DNA of 64,000 nt from Chiridota heheva (lineage: Eukaryota > Echinodermata > Holothuroidea > Apodida > Chiridotidae). Made by a program: the position numbers and the translations under genes. The stretch is from the NCBI GenBank assembly GCA_020152595.1, contig JAIGNY010001912.1, positions 2,059,501 through 2,123,500 on the forward strand. The letters run 5' to 3'. This document shows, piece after piece, positions 13,701 to 28,700 of the stretch (position 1 is its first letter; every line of letters begins with the position of its first letter). Under the pieces are notes generated by a model. That model ran no database searches. It was not told the origin of the DNA and saw only the letters and a list, made by a program, of their open reading frames with translations.

Positions 13701-16700
13701 TAGGGATAATAAGGTTTTTGCAACAAAATCACAACTGGGGTTGTCTGCAGGTACAGTCTGAACCAATTTGAAGGAATAAAGGGAAATCAAATTAAACATT
13801 TTAATTGTATAAGACTATCTAAATTCATTTGAGGAAAATATGTACATTTAAACAATAATGAAGGTGAGCACTTAATACTTTCAAAACAATATCAAACTTG
13901 GTAATGATCATTGCATGGTATGAACAATATCAAACTTGGTAATAATCATTGCATGGTATGAACAATCTAAAACTTGGTAATGATCATTGCATGGTATGAA
14001 CAATATCAAACTTGGTAATGATCATTGCATGGTATGAACAATATCAAACTTGGTAATGATCATTGCATAGTATGAACAATATCAAACTTGGTAATGATCA
14101 TTGCATAGTATAAACAATCTAAAACTTGGTAATGATCATTGCATGGTATGAACAATATGTAATAATCATTGCATGGTATGAACAATATCAAACTTGGTAA
14201 TGATCATTGCATGGTATGTAATGATCATTGCATGGTATGAACAATATCAAACTTGGTAATGATCATTGCATGGTATGAACAATATCAAAATTGGTAATGA
14301 TCATTGCATAGTATAAACAATATTAAACTTGGTAATGATCATTGCATGGTATAAAGAAACTAAATTTGAATAGCAAAATTAATCATTTTTATTAGCAAAC
14401 TGCTACACTAATCTGGTTTAATTTGTTCCTGTTTGTATGCTGAGATACGTTCAGGTCTTTGCAATTCCACTGAATCATAATGAATTCCTTATCATGTCTG
14501 AATCTTGTCCTCCAGTTTAGTCTACAAAAGTGTAATATTATTTCCATATACCCTGAGGAAAAATCACTATGTATTCATGGAATATATCAAAATGCGTTTG
14601 AATTACAGGTGTTCCATGTAACTCATTTCTAGCGTAAATGATAGACATGAATACATTTCTAAATCTCTAGGTGTGAGAAATTCATGGTAAAAAGAGTGTA
14701 TGTATTAAGACTTCTGAATTATCTTTAAATTACAAAAAGAAGTCACAAAAGGCCACATTAACACATAAATGAGTCATATTAATGAAAATGCCATAAAGAT
14801 TTCACATACTCCTCATGTTTGATCCACTCATTTCATCTGTGTGATTGAGCTAAAAGTAATGCACTGTGCATGTCAACCACAACTAGAAACAATTAATTGT
14901 GTGTGCATTCACTTATCACATTATTAGGACCATTAACAATTAATTAATCATTAATGAATGCTTTGGGCAAAAAGTATAGGCATATCATAATATATAAATA
15001 GAAAAATGAATGATGTGGATATATATGTTATAATTACTATTAAAATAGATATAGTGCAAACATTAAAGTTTAAATCTTATCAATGGTTAAAACCCTTTAT
15101 TTAAAGGGTAGCATTATATAAAGACAGTCAATTTCCTCCCAAGGTATGCACGCACACATGCATAATAAATCTATTCATGTTACAATATTGTTTCTCTTTC
15201 ACTTAATTACTCTGATCTGTATTGGTTTTTGAATTGTTCAATATCCACACTAAAGTTACCAGGCTTATAAATTTGTTCAAAAAGAAGGACAAAATTAATC
15301 GTTGCAGGAAGGTAAAGTTGTCCTGTGTCCATTTTTGGCAAAATATACTTTTTTATTGGAAAATATTATATGACCAAGTAGGCTACTTTCTATACCTCTG
15401 ACTTAACATTTATCATTTAGGTAAAAAATATTGTGGAAAAAGAAAATGTACTATGTGCTAAATTAATGCAGAATTAATAACCTAAAATGTGATTATCTCA
15501 GCATGGCATTTTTGGACATAGGACAACGTTACTTTCCTGTGATGTACAAAAGTGCTTTTTAAGACAAGATTCCTTCCAACCATTTATCTTATATTCAAAT
15601 TGGATTAAAATAGCCACAGCAGACACTGAGCTAAGATAATGATTGTCAGCCTTTTCTGGCAATGCCATCACTGAAAACAAGTGCTTGATAGTGCACATAC
15701 CAGACCACACTGGAAGAATTGCTGACTCCTCTATGTGAAATACCTACAATATAAGAAGCTGATGGACAAGGACTGAAATACTGAGGAAATTCTAGGTTTG
15801 AGGCTGTCACCTAATGAGAATATAGACATGAAATTGCAATGTGACAAACTTTTTTTATTTATGGACTTTAATTCGTATAATTAGTGTTCCATTCATTTTC
15901 AGTAAGTAAGAATCACATCAAATCAAAAGAAGATATAACGAGGTAGAAAAAGTTATCAGAATATATTTATATTACCATAAAAAAAAAAGCAAATTGATGA
16001 AGTTCTATTACTTTAATATAGCTGGTACTTAGTACAGATATAATGATTAATCATGTTTGTTCAGGCTAGCTTTGAAAAGCAATCCTCCAAAAAATACACA
16101 TTCCAATGATTCTCAGATCTGTACCCCAAATTAATCCAACATTTTCTTTCCAAAATAATAGTAAAGCTATTAACAAATCTTAACATCATATCCAATTAGT
16201 TACATCCCCTTCACAGATGGATGGATAAACCGGTAATGGGTTAAATACATCTCCTTCTAACTATGCACACAATGACAGAAACTATGAAAGGTTTAATGCT
16301 TACCTTATATCCTGATGACAAATTATGGATACTCCTTTGTTTTAAATTTGTTTGAACTAGTGGGAATTCTTTGTGACAGGAGTTAGTAGCAATAGCACTT
16401 GGCTTTGCTTTGCATGATGAAGATGGTGCCAATGCTGCTTGTAAAGTAGGCATGGATCTAAAGGCACTTGCATACAAGAGATTTTCTGTTCCAAGGGAAG
16501 ACACTGTCATAAATAAAGTAAGCACAATGCACAAACCAATACTTACTCCAATGTAGTATTTCATAAAAAGAAAATAGTAGAGATTATTCAATGTACAGCA
16601 TGGCAAAAGATAAATATTCAAATTTGTCTTTGGAAAGAAAAAACAGTCACAAGTATCATGACTGAAGATTTCTTTCTCAGAATAAAATGAAATCTCATAT

Positions 16701-19700
16701 TTTTGAACCTTTGCAATATTTGTGTTGCAAATTTGACAAAGGAAACACATAGAAAAAAATCACAATTTAACATCTTGACATATTAATTTCCAAAGTTTAT
16801 AGAAGGCATATTACTTCAGCATTCATTAGTATAGCTATTTCTACTCAATAGTATGGTGTTTGGAAATTCGTTTTTGAAAATTCCTTTGTTTTGAAATTTC
16901 AATTGTAGTAACATTTCTCTTCTTTAAAAATTAATGAACATTATTTAATTTCAAATTGATTACTTCTAAATGTTTTTGATTATTTTAGAGAAGATTATTA
17001 TAAAAATAACATTGCAATTATTCTAATGTAAATGATAAATGCTTGAAGACACCTAGAGCAACAGTGTATTTCAAATTTACCTGTAGACAAACAAATGAAT
17101 TCATCAAGGGCAATCATATCATTATGGTATCTACTTGACAATTTCTTATTCATTTCCCATTTATTCATGAAGTTTGCCATATGTATTTCTACCTACCACA
17201 GCCAATGCATGATTGAAGAACAAACGTGACAGTTTTGGTAAATTCTTCATCATCTTGATTCTCAGTCATGTGTTTAATCAACAGTCCCAGGCCATCATGT
17301 TCAACTAGTTGCCTCTGGCTGTCCTCTGAGAATGAGCAAGGAAATTACTTCACATGAAAATCAAATAAAGATGAGATTATGGAGTCCCTTTAAAAGAGAT
17401 TTTTCATAGGTGTTCTTAATTTCATCAATTATACTTCATTGATAATATGATTGCTATGAAACATGCAAACTGTGCAGCTGGATTTGAGCAGAGAGAAATA
17501 TAAAATGTCATATCAAGGACAAAATGGGTATAAAAAGGAGAATACAAAAAATATCACACTTGAAGCTTACAGAAAAAGTATAACAGAATGGTGAAAAAGA
17601 GATCTGACAGGCTTAATAGCTGTAATGGTTTATGATAAAAAAAGTTAAGACAACCAATACAATATTCAACAACATTTCTATTTAACTAACTTTAATGGCA
17701 TTCTGTACTGACCATTTCTTTAAAGAAGTTTGCAGAATTCTTTACAAGACAGACCAGAGGGAATAGTTTAAGTTCTTAATGTGTCAGGAAATAATGGTGA
17801 AGCCATGGATAATCATGTTGATGATGAACCAGAAAACTAAAGGTTTGAGGTTCCGACATGCAATATGGATTTTAAGTTTGAACTATTGTATAATATTAAA
17901 ATGTAATTGCACAATGGGCTCAAAATTGGACAACCAAATAACTCAGTTCTCACAAAATGGAATTTCACAATTAATTAAATTAAACCATTTTGATCCCATT
18001 GACATGTGTACACTTGCTAACAACATAAATATTTCAAATATGAAACAAAACAGACACGCGATGTTAAAATATGAGCATTTAAAGATTTTAACTTTATGCC
18101 TTGTTTACTCATTAATATGCATGACATTGCCGCCAAAACAATGGGGCACATCTGCAGTCCATAGGCAATCTGTGTACAACACATGACCTGAATCCCACGT
18201 ATTGTTTTTGAGATACTGTGTTTACAAGCTCTCTTCAACAAAATCATGTTAGGTTCCACCCACTACGCATATCAATAAAATTCAACATTCTTGTACCATG
18301 AATATGCACACACTAACTACAACATAATTATAGCAAATTTTAAACAAATCAGTCACGTGGTTGTTAAAATATGAGCTTAACATTTTAACATTAAGCCCCG
18401 CCTACTCTTTAATATGCATGACATTGCCACCAAAAACATTAGGGCACATCAGCAGACCATGTCAAAATGCGCCCTTACATCAGTGATGTTCGGAAAATCC
18501 ACATGTTAGAAAATGAACGTCTCAGAATGCGTGGAATGTCACCGCATGTTTGCTTTTGTTGTTAGCTGACGAGGCCTAACATCCTGTTTGTAATATCAAG
18601 GCTAATTAACTTCAGAACTTTGCCGTCCGGCCAAGTGATTTTGCAACCGACACCAGTAACGTTACTCTTCTTAAAAGAGGGCGCTTCTATGTTTTCCAAG
18701 TAAAGTGTCGTCGGATGTAAGGGCGGAAATTGGCATGCCATGCGCTATCTGAGTACCACATATAAGCTAAATCCTGTTTATCTTTCTTGAGATACTGTGG
18801 TTACAAGCTCTTTTCAACAAAATCATGTTAAACACTGTCTACTATGCATATTAATGAAATTTAAAAAAAAATTGGTACCATGAACATGTACACACTAGCT
18901 AACAACATAATTACACTCAAACAAAACAGATATATGGTTGTTAAAATATTAACATTTTAAGATTTTAACATTAAACCCCGCCTACTCAATAATATGCATG
19001 ACATCACCACCCAAAACAAGAGGGTACATCTACGGACCATGGGCTATCTGTGTACTAGATATGACATGAATCCATTGTATCATTCTTGAGATATTGTGTT
19101 CAAAGCTATCATCACACACACAGACACACACAGGAAAAATAAAAAATCAATGCTTTCAAGATCATTGAACCGTGAGAGCCTTGAATCTTTAAGAACTAGA
19201 GTAGCACTAAATTGGATAATTCAGCCATCTTAGCCATTCAATAATTTTTTGAAAGAAGATTATATACATACTACTTAGTAATCAACATCAATCTATAGCA
19301 ATAAATTGCTATATAGAGTTTAAAGAAAAAAGTTTATGCATATCTTAGATTATTTATTTTTCATCAATTTTATTCTTGGACTAACATTTTAATTTTAGCA
19401 CAAAATGTAACAAGAATATTTTCAGTTACAATTATTGAAATCAAATTTATAAAATTATCAAAACATCTTAAAAAATGTCAGTTATTTCAATAATAGAATA
19501 AAGTTGTTTTACAAGAAACTCATTTTCCCAAAGTTGTACCACTATACTAGGATTTTACCCACCCATGTATACACTTATACTCCATCATGACTGCATAGGT
19601 TTCTAATGCTTTCACATCAGAACCAATAAGCGAATATGATAATTATGAAACATGAATCAACATCATCATGACTCTCATACTGCTTGCATTCACAATGATG

Positions 19701-22700
19701 TAACCATGCAAAACAATATGATAAAATCACTTAAAAGCATTATTGCTTATAATGCCTTTAGGCTCACAGAATATTATCAGATCATCTTTTTATATGAGAT
19801 TCAATAGAAGAAGGAAAGAAAACATGTCAGGAAATTCCCTTACCTTGAAAACAAGACAAACAAACTAATCATGTATGCATAACCTATGGCAGGCTTTGTT
19901 TTAGTTGAGCTGGCAGATAAGTGATCAAAGCACTAAATCTGTACTAATAAAACTGAGTACTGAGAGATATCTGAGAGTAAATGCATTCTAATTGATTATT
20001 TCAAGCAATTAACCTGCAGTTTTTAATGTTTCTTAGCTATAACAATTTTAGGAAAAAGAGCATGCTTTAATTCTTTACATCAATAAACTTAATTCCAAGT
20101 CCTTGGAAGTGAGAAAAACAATAAGATACAATTTTGCAAATTCCAACTTTTGTCTTATAATTTCAGCATTAATGCTCCTAATGCTTGCCTTAATGTTTAA
20201 TAATTGCATAAATTGACAAAATATGTATATCTTACAGACACTGTATTTCATGTTAGTGCTAAAAAGCATAATAAAGTAGTGTGAAAATTCTAAGTAACTA
20301 TTCTAGTATGTATTATTTGATATAGGTCTTGTTTGGTATACATTATTTACTTAGCCATTTCCTTATCAAAACCTTTATTTTTACTTTATAAGACTGACAG
20401 CTTTAACCAAAACCAAAAGCATTAAGAATTTTTGGCCCTTAGACCCCTCCAACCTGACACCTTTAATTTTCTCAAAATCAGGGGTAATCCACACCATTCA
20501 ACCCAAGAGACTCTTCACAATTCATTGACTTGCAACCAGCTATTGTTACACCATACACAACACAGGGTAATCTATACCTTTTTAACTGACAGCATCTTCA
20601 CAATCTATTTACAGTTCACTTGTTAGCAGCCAGCTACTGTTACACTGTACACAATAGGTCATTCATCTGGAGCTCACGCCACATAACTGCTGTTCAGTGA
20701 TGCGAATCAGATTAGTCCTTGGCTGAGCCTAAATATACATTATATGCTTAGGAGGACTTTGTGCAAAACCCATGAATGATTGATTGACCATTCCTGCTAA
20801 AGATGGTTATTTCCTCATGGGCTTTGTGGTTCCAATGCATCTTTTTCATAAGCTGATTAATTTGCAAAATTTGTACTTACTGTCATGTCATTGCATATTA
20901 TGAAATATTTGTTCATGATATTTATTCAAAAGTCACACCCACCATGCAGATCAATAAAAATGTTGCCAAAATTAGCATTTGAACAATAATTAACAACATC
21001 ATCAAAGCAAGTACAATGCAAAAACAATTGCTCTTTTATCTTATTTCAATAATTTGTCAGTAAGCCCCGCCCACTCATTAGCATTTATGACATCACTGCC
21101 ACAACATTAGAACATATGTTCAGACCATAACCCATCTGTGTACCTGATATAGCATAAATCGTATGTATCGTTCATGGAGTACTGTATGGTGTTTACATCA
21201 TTTAAAGCTTTCACATTAAGCCATGCCCATCATGCATATTAATGACATCTGCTGATAACATAAGCATGTACACAATAACCAACAAAATTATCATGCCCAT
21301 TATGATGCAAAATGGACATACAGTTGCTCATTTATCACTTTTTCAAATTGTCATTTTTTGCCCCTCCCACTTTTTAATATGCATGATATCACCACCAAAA
21401 ACAATTAGACACCTACAGACCATGAGCTATCTGTGTGCTAAATATGACATGATTCCAGTTTACAATTCTTGAGATACCGTGTTTACAAGCTCTTTGCAGC
21501 AAAATCATATTAAGCCCCGCCCACTTTGTATATTATTAATATTCAAAATTCACGTTTTTATATTATGATCATGTACACATTAGCTAACATCATAATTACA
21601 CCAAATATGAAACAAAACAGACTTATGGTTGTTAAAATATGAACATTTCAAGATTTTAACATAAAGCCCTGCCGACTCATTAATATACCTAATATTACTA
21701 CCAAAACAATAGGGCACATCTACAAACAATGGGCTATCTGTGTACCATATATGACATGAATTCAGAGTATCGTTCTTAAGATATCGCATTTACGAGCTGG
21801 CCATCACAAATATACACACCCATACATACACCTATACATACATACACACACACACGCCATCATGACAGCTTAGGTTCCTGATGCTATCGCACAGCAACCA
21901 AAAACAGAAACTTAAATCACATAACGGAAAAATAAATTATCTACTTTGGATGAGCAAAAAAACAAACAATTTATTTTATAGCCTCAATTGCATGCCAGTG
22001 AAGTACAACATTTACTCTCCTTCACTTCATGCATTCACCTTGAGGAATACCAGCTTTTAAAGCCAGGAAGGTTTGACCAATGACCATCATTATTAGACTG
22101 AGTGGAATGAATCTTCTTAAAAGGTTAATTTGAACCTTATAACATCATCAGTGAATATAGGTTGTCAAAAACAAGAAGTCAAGAGACACTATAATTTTTT
22201 AGCTTTGTCCATAATTTTCTACAAAAATGATGTGGAGCATAAAATGAAGGACTTTTCTCTTAAGACAAATGTGCAGTGGTTAATTCCATCAAATCTGAAA
22301 TCTAAAATATGTTAAGCAAGGATAAATGACTACAGGATTGTCAAAGATAGAAAGAATAATGAGTAAAGAGTAAGTTAATAAAAATTGAGATAATTTTTAA
22401 AAGCAACTAAAATGAAATATGAGTGCACATCAGTTCACTTTCTGATTAAACATAAGTCTGTGTGTGATCGAGTTTTTCACATTGTTATGTTATCTACAAG
22501 AAGCGTGAAGAAACAAACACAAATTGCAATGAACCTACTGGCCACAATGAAATAGCAAGGCTAGCAAAGTGATTTCTTTCTATATCAATAAAGAATTTTT
22601 ATTTTATTTAACAAACCACAAACAGTTGTCTGAAAAAACAAAATATTTGTTAAGTGGCTTTGAAAGTAAATTGTACTTTAGAGTTCACCACGGTACATCT

Positions 22701-25700
22701 AATTTGAAGAAGGCATTTTACATTTAGAGATAAAAAACACCGATATACATAAAGTTTAATGGAGGAATACCCTTCAGGGACTTGTCAACTGAACTTTTAA
22801 AATTCAGTATTCTATTTTCATCAAAATTGTTTGTGATGTGAAAGTCATAAAATTGCTGTGGGCTTTGCTGAATCCAGTTTACTAATGTCACAAACAATTG
22901 TCTACATATGGAAAGTTTAATGCAAAGAATTCATATAATTTTTTAGATTTTATGCATTAAATCTCATCATCAATACAATTGATCGCATGGAAAATACATA
23001 TCTTGAAAATTTCTTAAGTTGAGCCCTTACAGAAATATTAGCTTGCATTAAGCTTGCAGCCTGCTGCAAGCTATTGAAACAAATTAGCTTGTACAAGCTA
23101 GCAAAAACTATCTGCAATCTTGCACAAGCTAGCAAAAACTATCTGCAAGCTTGTGCAAGCTAGCAAATCTTCTGCAAGCATGCACAAGCTAACACAAATG
23201 TTGTGCTAGCTTGCACAAGCTTGCAGATAGTTTTTGCAAGATTGTGCAAGTTAATGTTAGTTAGCTTGCACAAGCTAGTATTTGCTCCAAATATTAGCTT
23301 GCAGCACGCTTGCTGTAAGCTTGCAGTACACTTGCATAAGCTAAAAATGTCAGCTTGTGGCAAGCGTGCTGCAAGCTAAAATTTCTGGAAGGGAGGTAAT
23401 AGATGTATTATTTTATTGAGAAATGATAAGTGATTTGTTTCCTAATCTTACTGCTATTCGTGTCAGATATATTGTGAGTTAGCAGGTAAGACCATGTTTT
23501 AGTTTGATGGTTTTAGCTAAGGAGATTAATGTGAGGGTAGCTGGTCTCAAATGGCATTTGAGAGTAATGCATGGATGCCATTGCAAGGTTTGAGCAGACC
23601 GAGGCAATACTGAGTTCCGTTGGCCTTACGATGACATCATCCACAGTCTCAAATGCCATTTGAGACCTGCCACCCTTGCTTTTATACCCATTAATAAATA
23701 TCACATTTTTGGGTGAAAATGTAGAAAAAAGGTGATTTATTTTGATAACTTGTCTTATTATCCCAACACTCATTGTGACGTCATTTAATTAAAAGTTTCT
23801 TCCATTTTTGTTGTGATGACCAGCCTGTAAACTGATATCTGACTGTACCATGCCAATGATCGATGTTTCTTGAGTTTATTTGTGGGCTTGCAATAAGTTA
23901 CTAACCAAATTTATTGAAACAAAACACATTTTTTCCAAATTGTGTCATTTGATACCTAGGATGATATAAATTTATTATGCTTAATAAGTGTGTTAATATA
24001 TGGAAATTGTTGATTATCATCATTCTCCTAATGTGTATCTTGCTGGTCTTGAATGTATTCAAGACCACCTATTAGCCAATCATATTTCAGAAATCAAATA
24101 AACTCATTTATGAATAATACCTTAACATAAACCTTTGCACAATCACTTATGTGTGAAGTCAAATGGTAAATACTCAGATAATAGGTATGCAACAATCAAA
24201 CAGTACCACAAAAATGTGCTCCATATAAGCATTAGCTTGATGTAAGATCAATGAAGCAAATGACAGCAATTTATAAATTCCATGATATTTCTCAGTAATA
24301 ATAATCTGTACAAACTTATTCCTGTCCAAAATCATGAAATAATTTCAACTAAAGAAAATATCACTATGAAACTTTATCTCCAAACACCAGTAGCTTGTGA
24401 TTAACTTTTGTGGAAAAGCCTCAGAGATGGTATTCTGACAGAAGGAATCCATCCCCACATAAATCAACTGTTGCTCTTATTTACTCTTGTGATTTCCTTC
24501 ATCACACATGTCTTACTTAGTATTCTTCCTTTGGCAAACCTGCCACACCAAGCATTTATCATACTAGTGTACTTATGTTACAATGGAAAACCAAGGTTTA
24601 TTTACTGATAATTTATTTTATAAAAAAACCAAGATATTAGAGCTAGTTTGACAGAAAGCTTATATCATTTTTGTTTGGAAAGAGCAATAAGAAGGTTACT
24701 GTTAGACTTAAATAGTACCTATGATGAGAAGCACAAAGCTCTCCTTTAGTTTACAAAGGTAACTTTTGCAATCAATTTTCAATAAAGTGCTGAAACAAAA
24801 ATGCATACAAGCAGTCAAACCAAATAACCTACACATCACAATTCTTAAATAGCTTTGTCAAATTTTAAAATAATGGTATTTAACAGCACATTTCTGTAGA
24901 TACTACTATAAATATCTATGAAATCCTTGAAACTTTATTTAACCTTTTCCTTCCATCTTGAACTGACTAGATATAAAATAATTCTTATCCCATCAACATT
25001 GCATGCAGTCTAGTTCAAAAAATAAAGACAATTATTTATCACAGGTCAGTCAAGTGATTGTCAGTCTGATTCAAATGAAAATGGATTTAAATATTATCGT
25101 CAAAGTTTAAAAAAGAAAAAAAAAAAAAAATGGGATTTTCTTATGCTCCAATAACTTCTTATTGACACCCAATTTACACTCAATGTGATAAGCATTTACT
25201 TATTAGTTTTCCAAGAGCCTCGTAGCCAATTTGATCTATTTGTTTTTGCCAGCTTGTTAGATACCTGAAAGAATATTTTAAATTGACAGTAATATCAACA
25301 CATCACTCTATTTTTCCTCTGAAAGGGAAATGTGAAATCAAACAAAGAATTTCCAAACGTGAGAATAATAATGAAAATACTTGGATAATATTAACTGGTG
25401 TTGAGGACAGTGATGTCAAAGGAATCTAAATGGATTTTTTATAACACTCTTAAATACTGACCCACAGGGAAAACATATTATGCTGTAAATGTGTATGCAT
25501 GTAGCTTTGATGAAGCCATTCCTATAATATTTTGATCTTAAGGGTTAGTGGTTCACAGAGATCCAAGATGTTTAAAACACTATACAGTGAAAAGTTTTCT
25601 AAAGTCAATCTTCTACAACAATAAAACTTAAGATTGTTTTCTCCAGGACTGAACTGTGTGGCAGTATTGTTTATTGGTTATGAATTTAGTAAAGAGTTTT

Positions 25701-28700
25701 ATTAGGACCATCACACTCTAATCAAATAAAAATGGAATACTTGTTTTACATGGAACACTACATGCTTATCTAATGCATGCCAGATTTACATAAAATTTTA
25801 AAACATAGTGATCCACAGAAAGAATGCATCACTACATCAAATGTGCAGGTAAGGAAAGGAGAAATGGAAAAACTAGCATGGACAAAAAATATAGTCGAAA
25901 CAAAAACAAATATAACACACATTTTACAATATTTCAACACTTTTCTTTCATAAAGAGTGGACAAATATCTTAGGTTGCTGAGTCTTATCATAGTTTTTGT
26001 TTTTATACAAGCTTCCTTTAACATTCCTGCCAATCCTTACCAGCTCTTGCAAATGATATCACTACTGCATAAAATTCAAATTGTGTGATTCAGCCTATAG
26101 AATGAAACTACCAACAATATTATCGAAGTGTACACCCACACTAAAATTTAGATCAGAATGAAGAATTTTGGTAAAAAGAAGAGGTTACTAAACTGTACAC
26201 CTACTCACTGTTAAAACAGGAAATTAGTTTTTTACATCCCACTTTGTAATATTTACTAATCGCAGAAGCTTTCACAGCCTACAAATAAGTCTTATAAGCT
26301 GGTTTGCTTAAATGAAATATAAGAACCTGAATTTCATGTGACGCTCTTGATTGCCTGTTTTTATGAATTATCAGTCATCTTGAACTCCGTGGGCGAAATG
26401 TCCTTCTTCATATATGAAGTAATACTGCTTATTGTTGACATGAGAACTATAGTAACACATCTATTTTCCATGATTGCTGGTTTCATTTTGTGAAGTGAAA
26501 TAAAAAGCTTAATTGCTTTTACTATAAAGAGTATTGAATTGAGAGGCATTTTCACCTAAAAAATGATACATTAGGAATAGGTTTATAGATTGCTTTCTTA
26601 AAAGCTTCTTCTTAGTTGTCCACTTTATCTGAAAACAACAAAATTGTTTGTACCATAATTTCAAAGTTGAAGAACTGATATATGGCAATGTTGTCTTTGT
26701 TTACCAAAGATAGTTTCGTCTATGGCTACAGGAGCTATGTGCCTTTGGGGCGGTTGACAGTCATTTCTGGACCTTTAATGTCATTTTTGAGTTCAATATT
26801 GCATCCATGCTAGAAACATCCACATGAGTCCCGAGCATGTCGCCAGGGTGGATGCCCTCACTGTAACCTCATATATGGGGATTTATGACATTATTTAGGT
26901 CAATTGAGGTCAAGCAGGACAACCATTTAATTAAAAGGTAACATTTAAAAATAGTGATAGTGAAATGGTATCCTCTGTTGCATATATGCATATCTTATCT
27001 TACAGTATGGTCCAGTCCGGTCACTGCAAAGTATGAAGTGTTGGATGATGATCCACAATTTATAGATTAAAACAGTTTGAATGCCAGTTCATAATATAAT
27101 AATTTATATAATATAAAGATAAAGCAAAAACAGTTTTCGTTTTGTCTGTTTGTTGGTGTTGTGCATATAAACAGATATACTGATGTCTTCATCAAGTGTG
27201 TAGGAAGCACTTGTTTTGCACCATTTAGCAGGAATATTAGTGAATAGGGTTGGATGCATCACAAGTAGTCATTTCCTTTGATGAAAATATCAATGCAAAA
27301 TGTGTATAAAAGCTGTTTTTCAATTGATCTTATTAAATGATTGTAGGAAATAAAGCAAAAGCCTTAGCATTATAATATGTCTTGATATGCAACGCACTAC
27401 ATGTGCAGGTACACCTCAATCATATGACTTTGTAGACAGAATAGATGAAGTAGCATTCTGTTTATATACATCAGACTCTACTAAGACATCATCCAATCCA
27501 CTTGACTCCATGTGATTGCAGGAAGTTCATCAGTATGTCTGTATATGCAAGCCACCCATCCTGATGATTACTAACTGTATGCTTCCTTCTTCAGCCATGT
27601 AATCTCTTTCAGTTTACAATAAAGTCCTTGATCCATGGTGATTACTGTACATTTCTGATTGGTACTTCTTGAAACATCAAGACATCTTGATACTACTATA
27701 TTAAAGGTGTCATATTCATGCGCTGGTTGAATTAATGATGGCAAAAAAGTCACATGGTTTTTAATGTGGTGCTGTCTGCATCTAGTGCTCAATAGAATCC
27801 AGACCAATTTGGTATAACTTGTTGACCATCATTACATTGACAAGAGATTACCCAGGCCAAGTCTTTTTGTGTATCTCGTTTTGTAAAAGTCTCTTCATTT
27901 GGGATCACTTTATTGAGTGTTGTACCGACAGGAAATGTTGTTTCGGTTTGGATTTTGGTATGCAAATAGGCAAAACAGATTGTAGCTCCTCCATGTCTGG
28001 GTCAGGATGGTCTTTCTTTTCCCAATCGACGACTGACTTTCAGAACTTTTTTTGGCTGGTCCTCTTTGCCAAATTGCCATCTGGGTGGCATGGAAAGTAT
28101 TTTGCCCATCGAGGGTCTCCTCTAAAATATCAATATTATCTATGGAAAAGAATGCAAACTTGTCTTCCTTTATTCCTCTTGGAATAAAAACGTTATCATT
28201 TTGTTTCTAGTCTTTCAGAATGTTTTCCGCAATACTTTGAGTCTATTTGCGGACCATGTCTTGCATGAAATTGAATGGCCACATTCATACAGCAAATTAA
28301 GCAGTTGCTTTGATCATGTTGCTTGGTGAATGGTAACACCTAGACCGATGTATTTTGGAGTCATTTTCTTGCCCCTGGAAACACCATGCACCAAATCTTG
28401 TGCAATTGTTTCTACCTTTCTTATTCATGTTCTCATTAGCATCCTCTTCTTTAGTCAATATCTTTTCCCCTTCAAACAGTAACCTGAGCATCAAGAATAG
28501 ACTTTCTGGAATGATGGCTTTTATGCTTGTTTCATAAATACTTCTCTAAGACTGATGGCTTGAGGAATCTTTCATGTCTTGCCTAATTTTCAATGCCACA
28601 TGAACAAGTGATTTGATAAAGTCATTATCAGGGTTTGGTTGGATCTTTTCATCATAAAACCCACCTTGCCAATGCTTGTCATCGAAACCTGTTGTTTGTG

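Noticed and set aside
16504-16750. Upstream extension of the TERB1 linker exon as a 169-codon ORF
   Set aside because: A good acceptor at 16504-16505 restores frame with the armadillo exon, and the extension is hydrophobic and unlike TERB1.
17053-17080. 28-bp microexon (GKFEIHCCS) between TERB1 exons 17197 and 16503
   Set aside because: Its acceptor looks good, but its length would shift the frame. The flanking exons already join in phase and match the family.
17779-18186. 135-codon plus-strand ORF
   Set aside because: Lies in R2 repeat monomers, has no motif, and is disrupted in sister copies.
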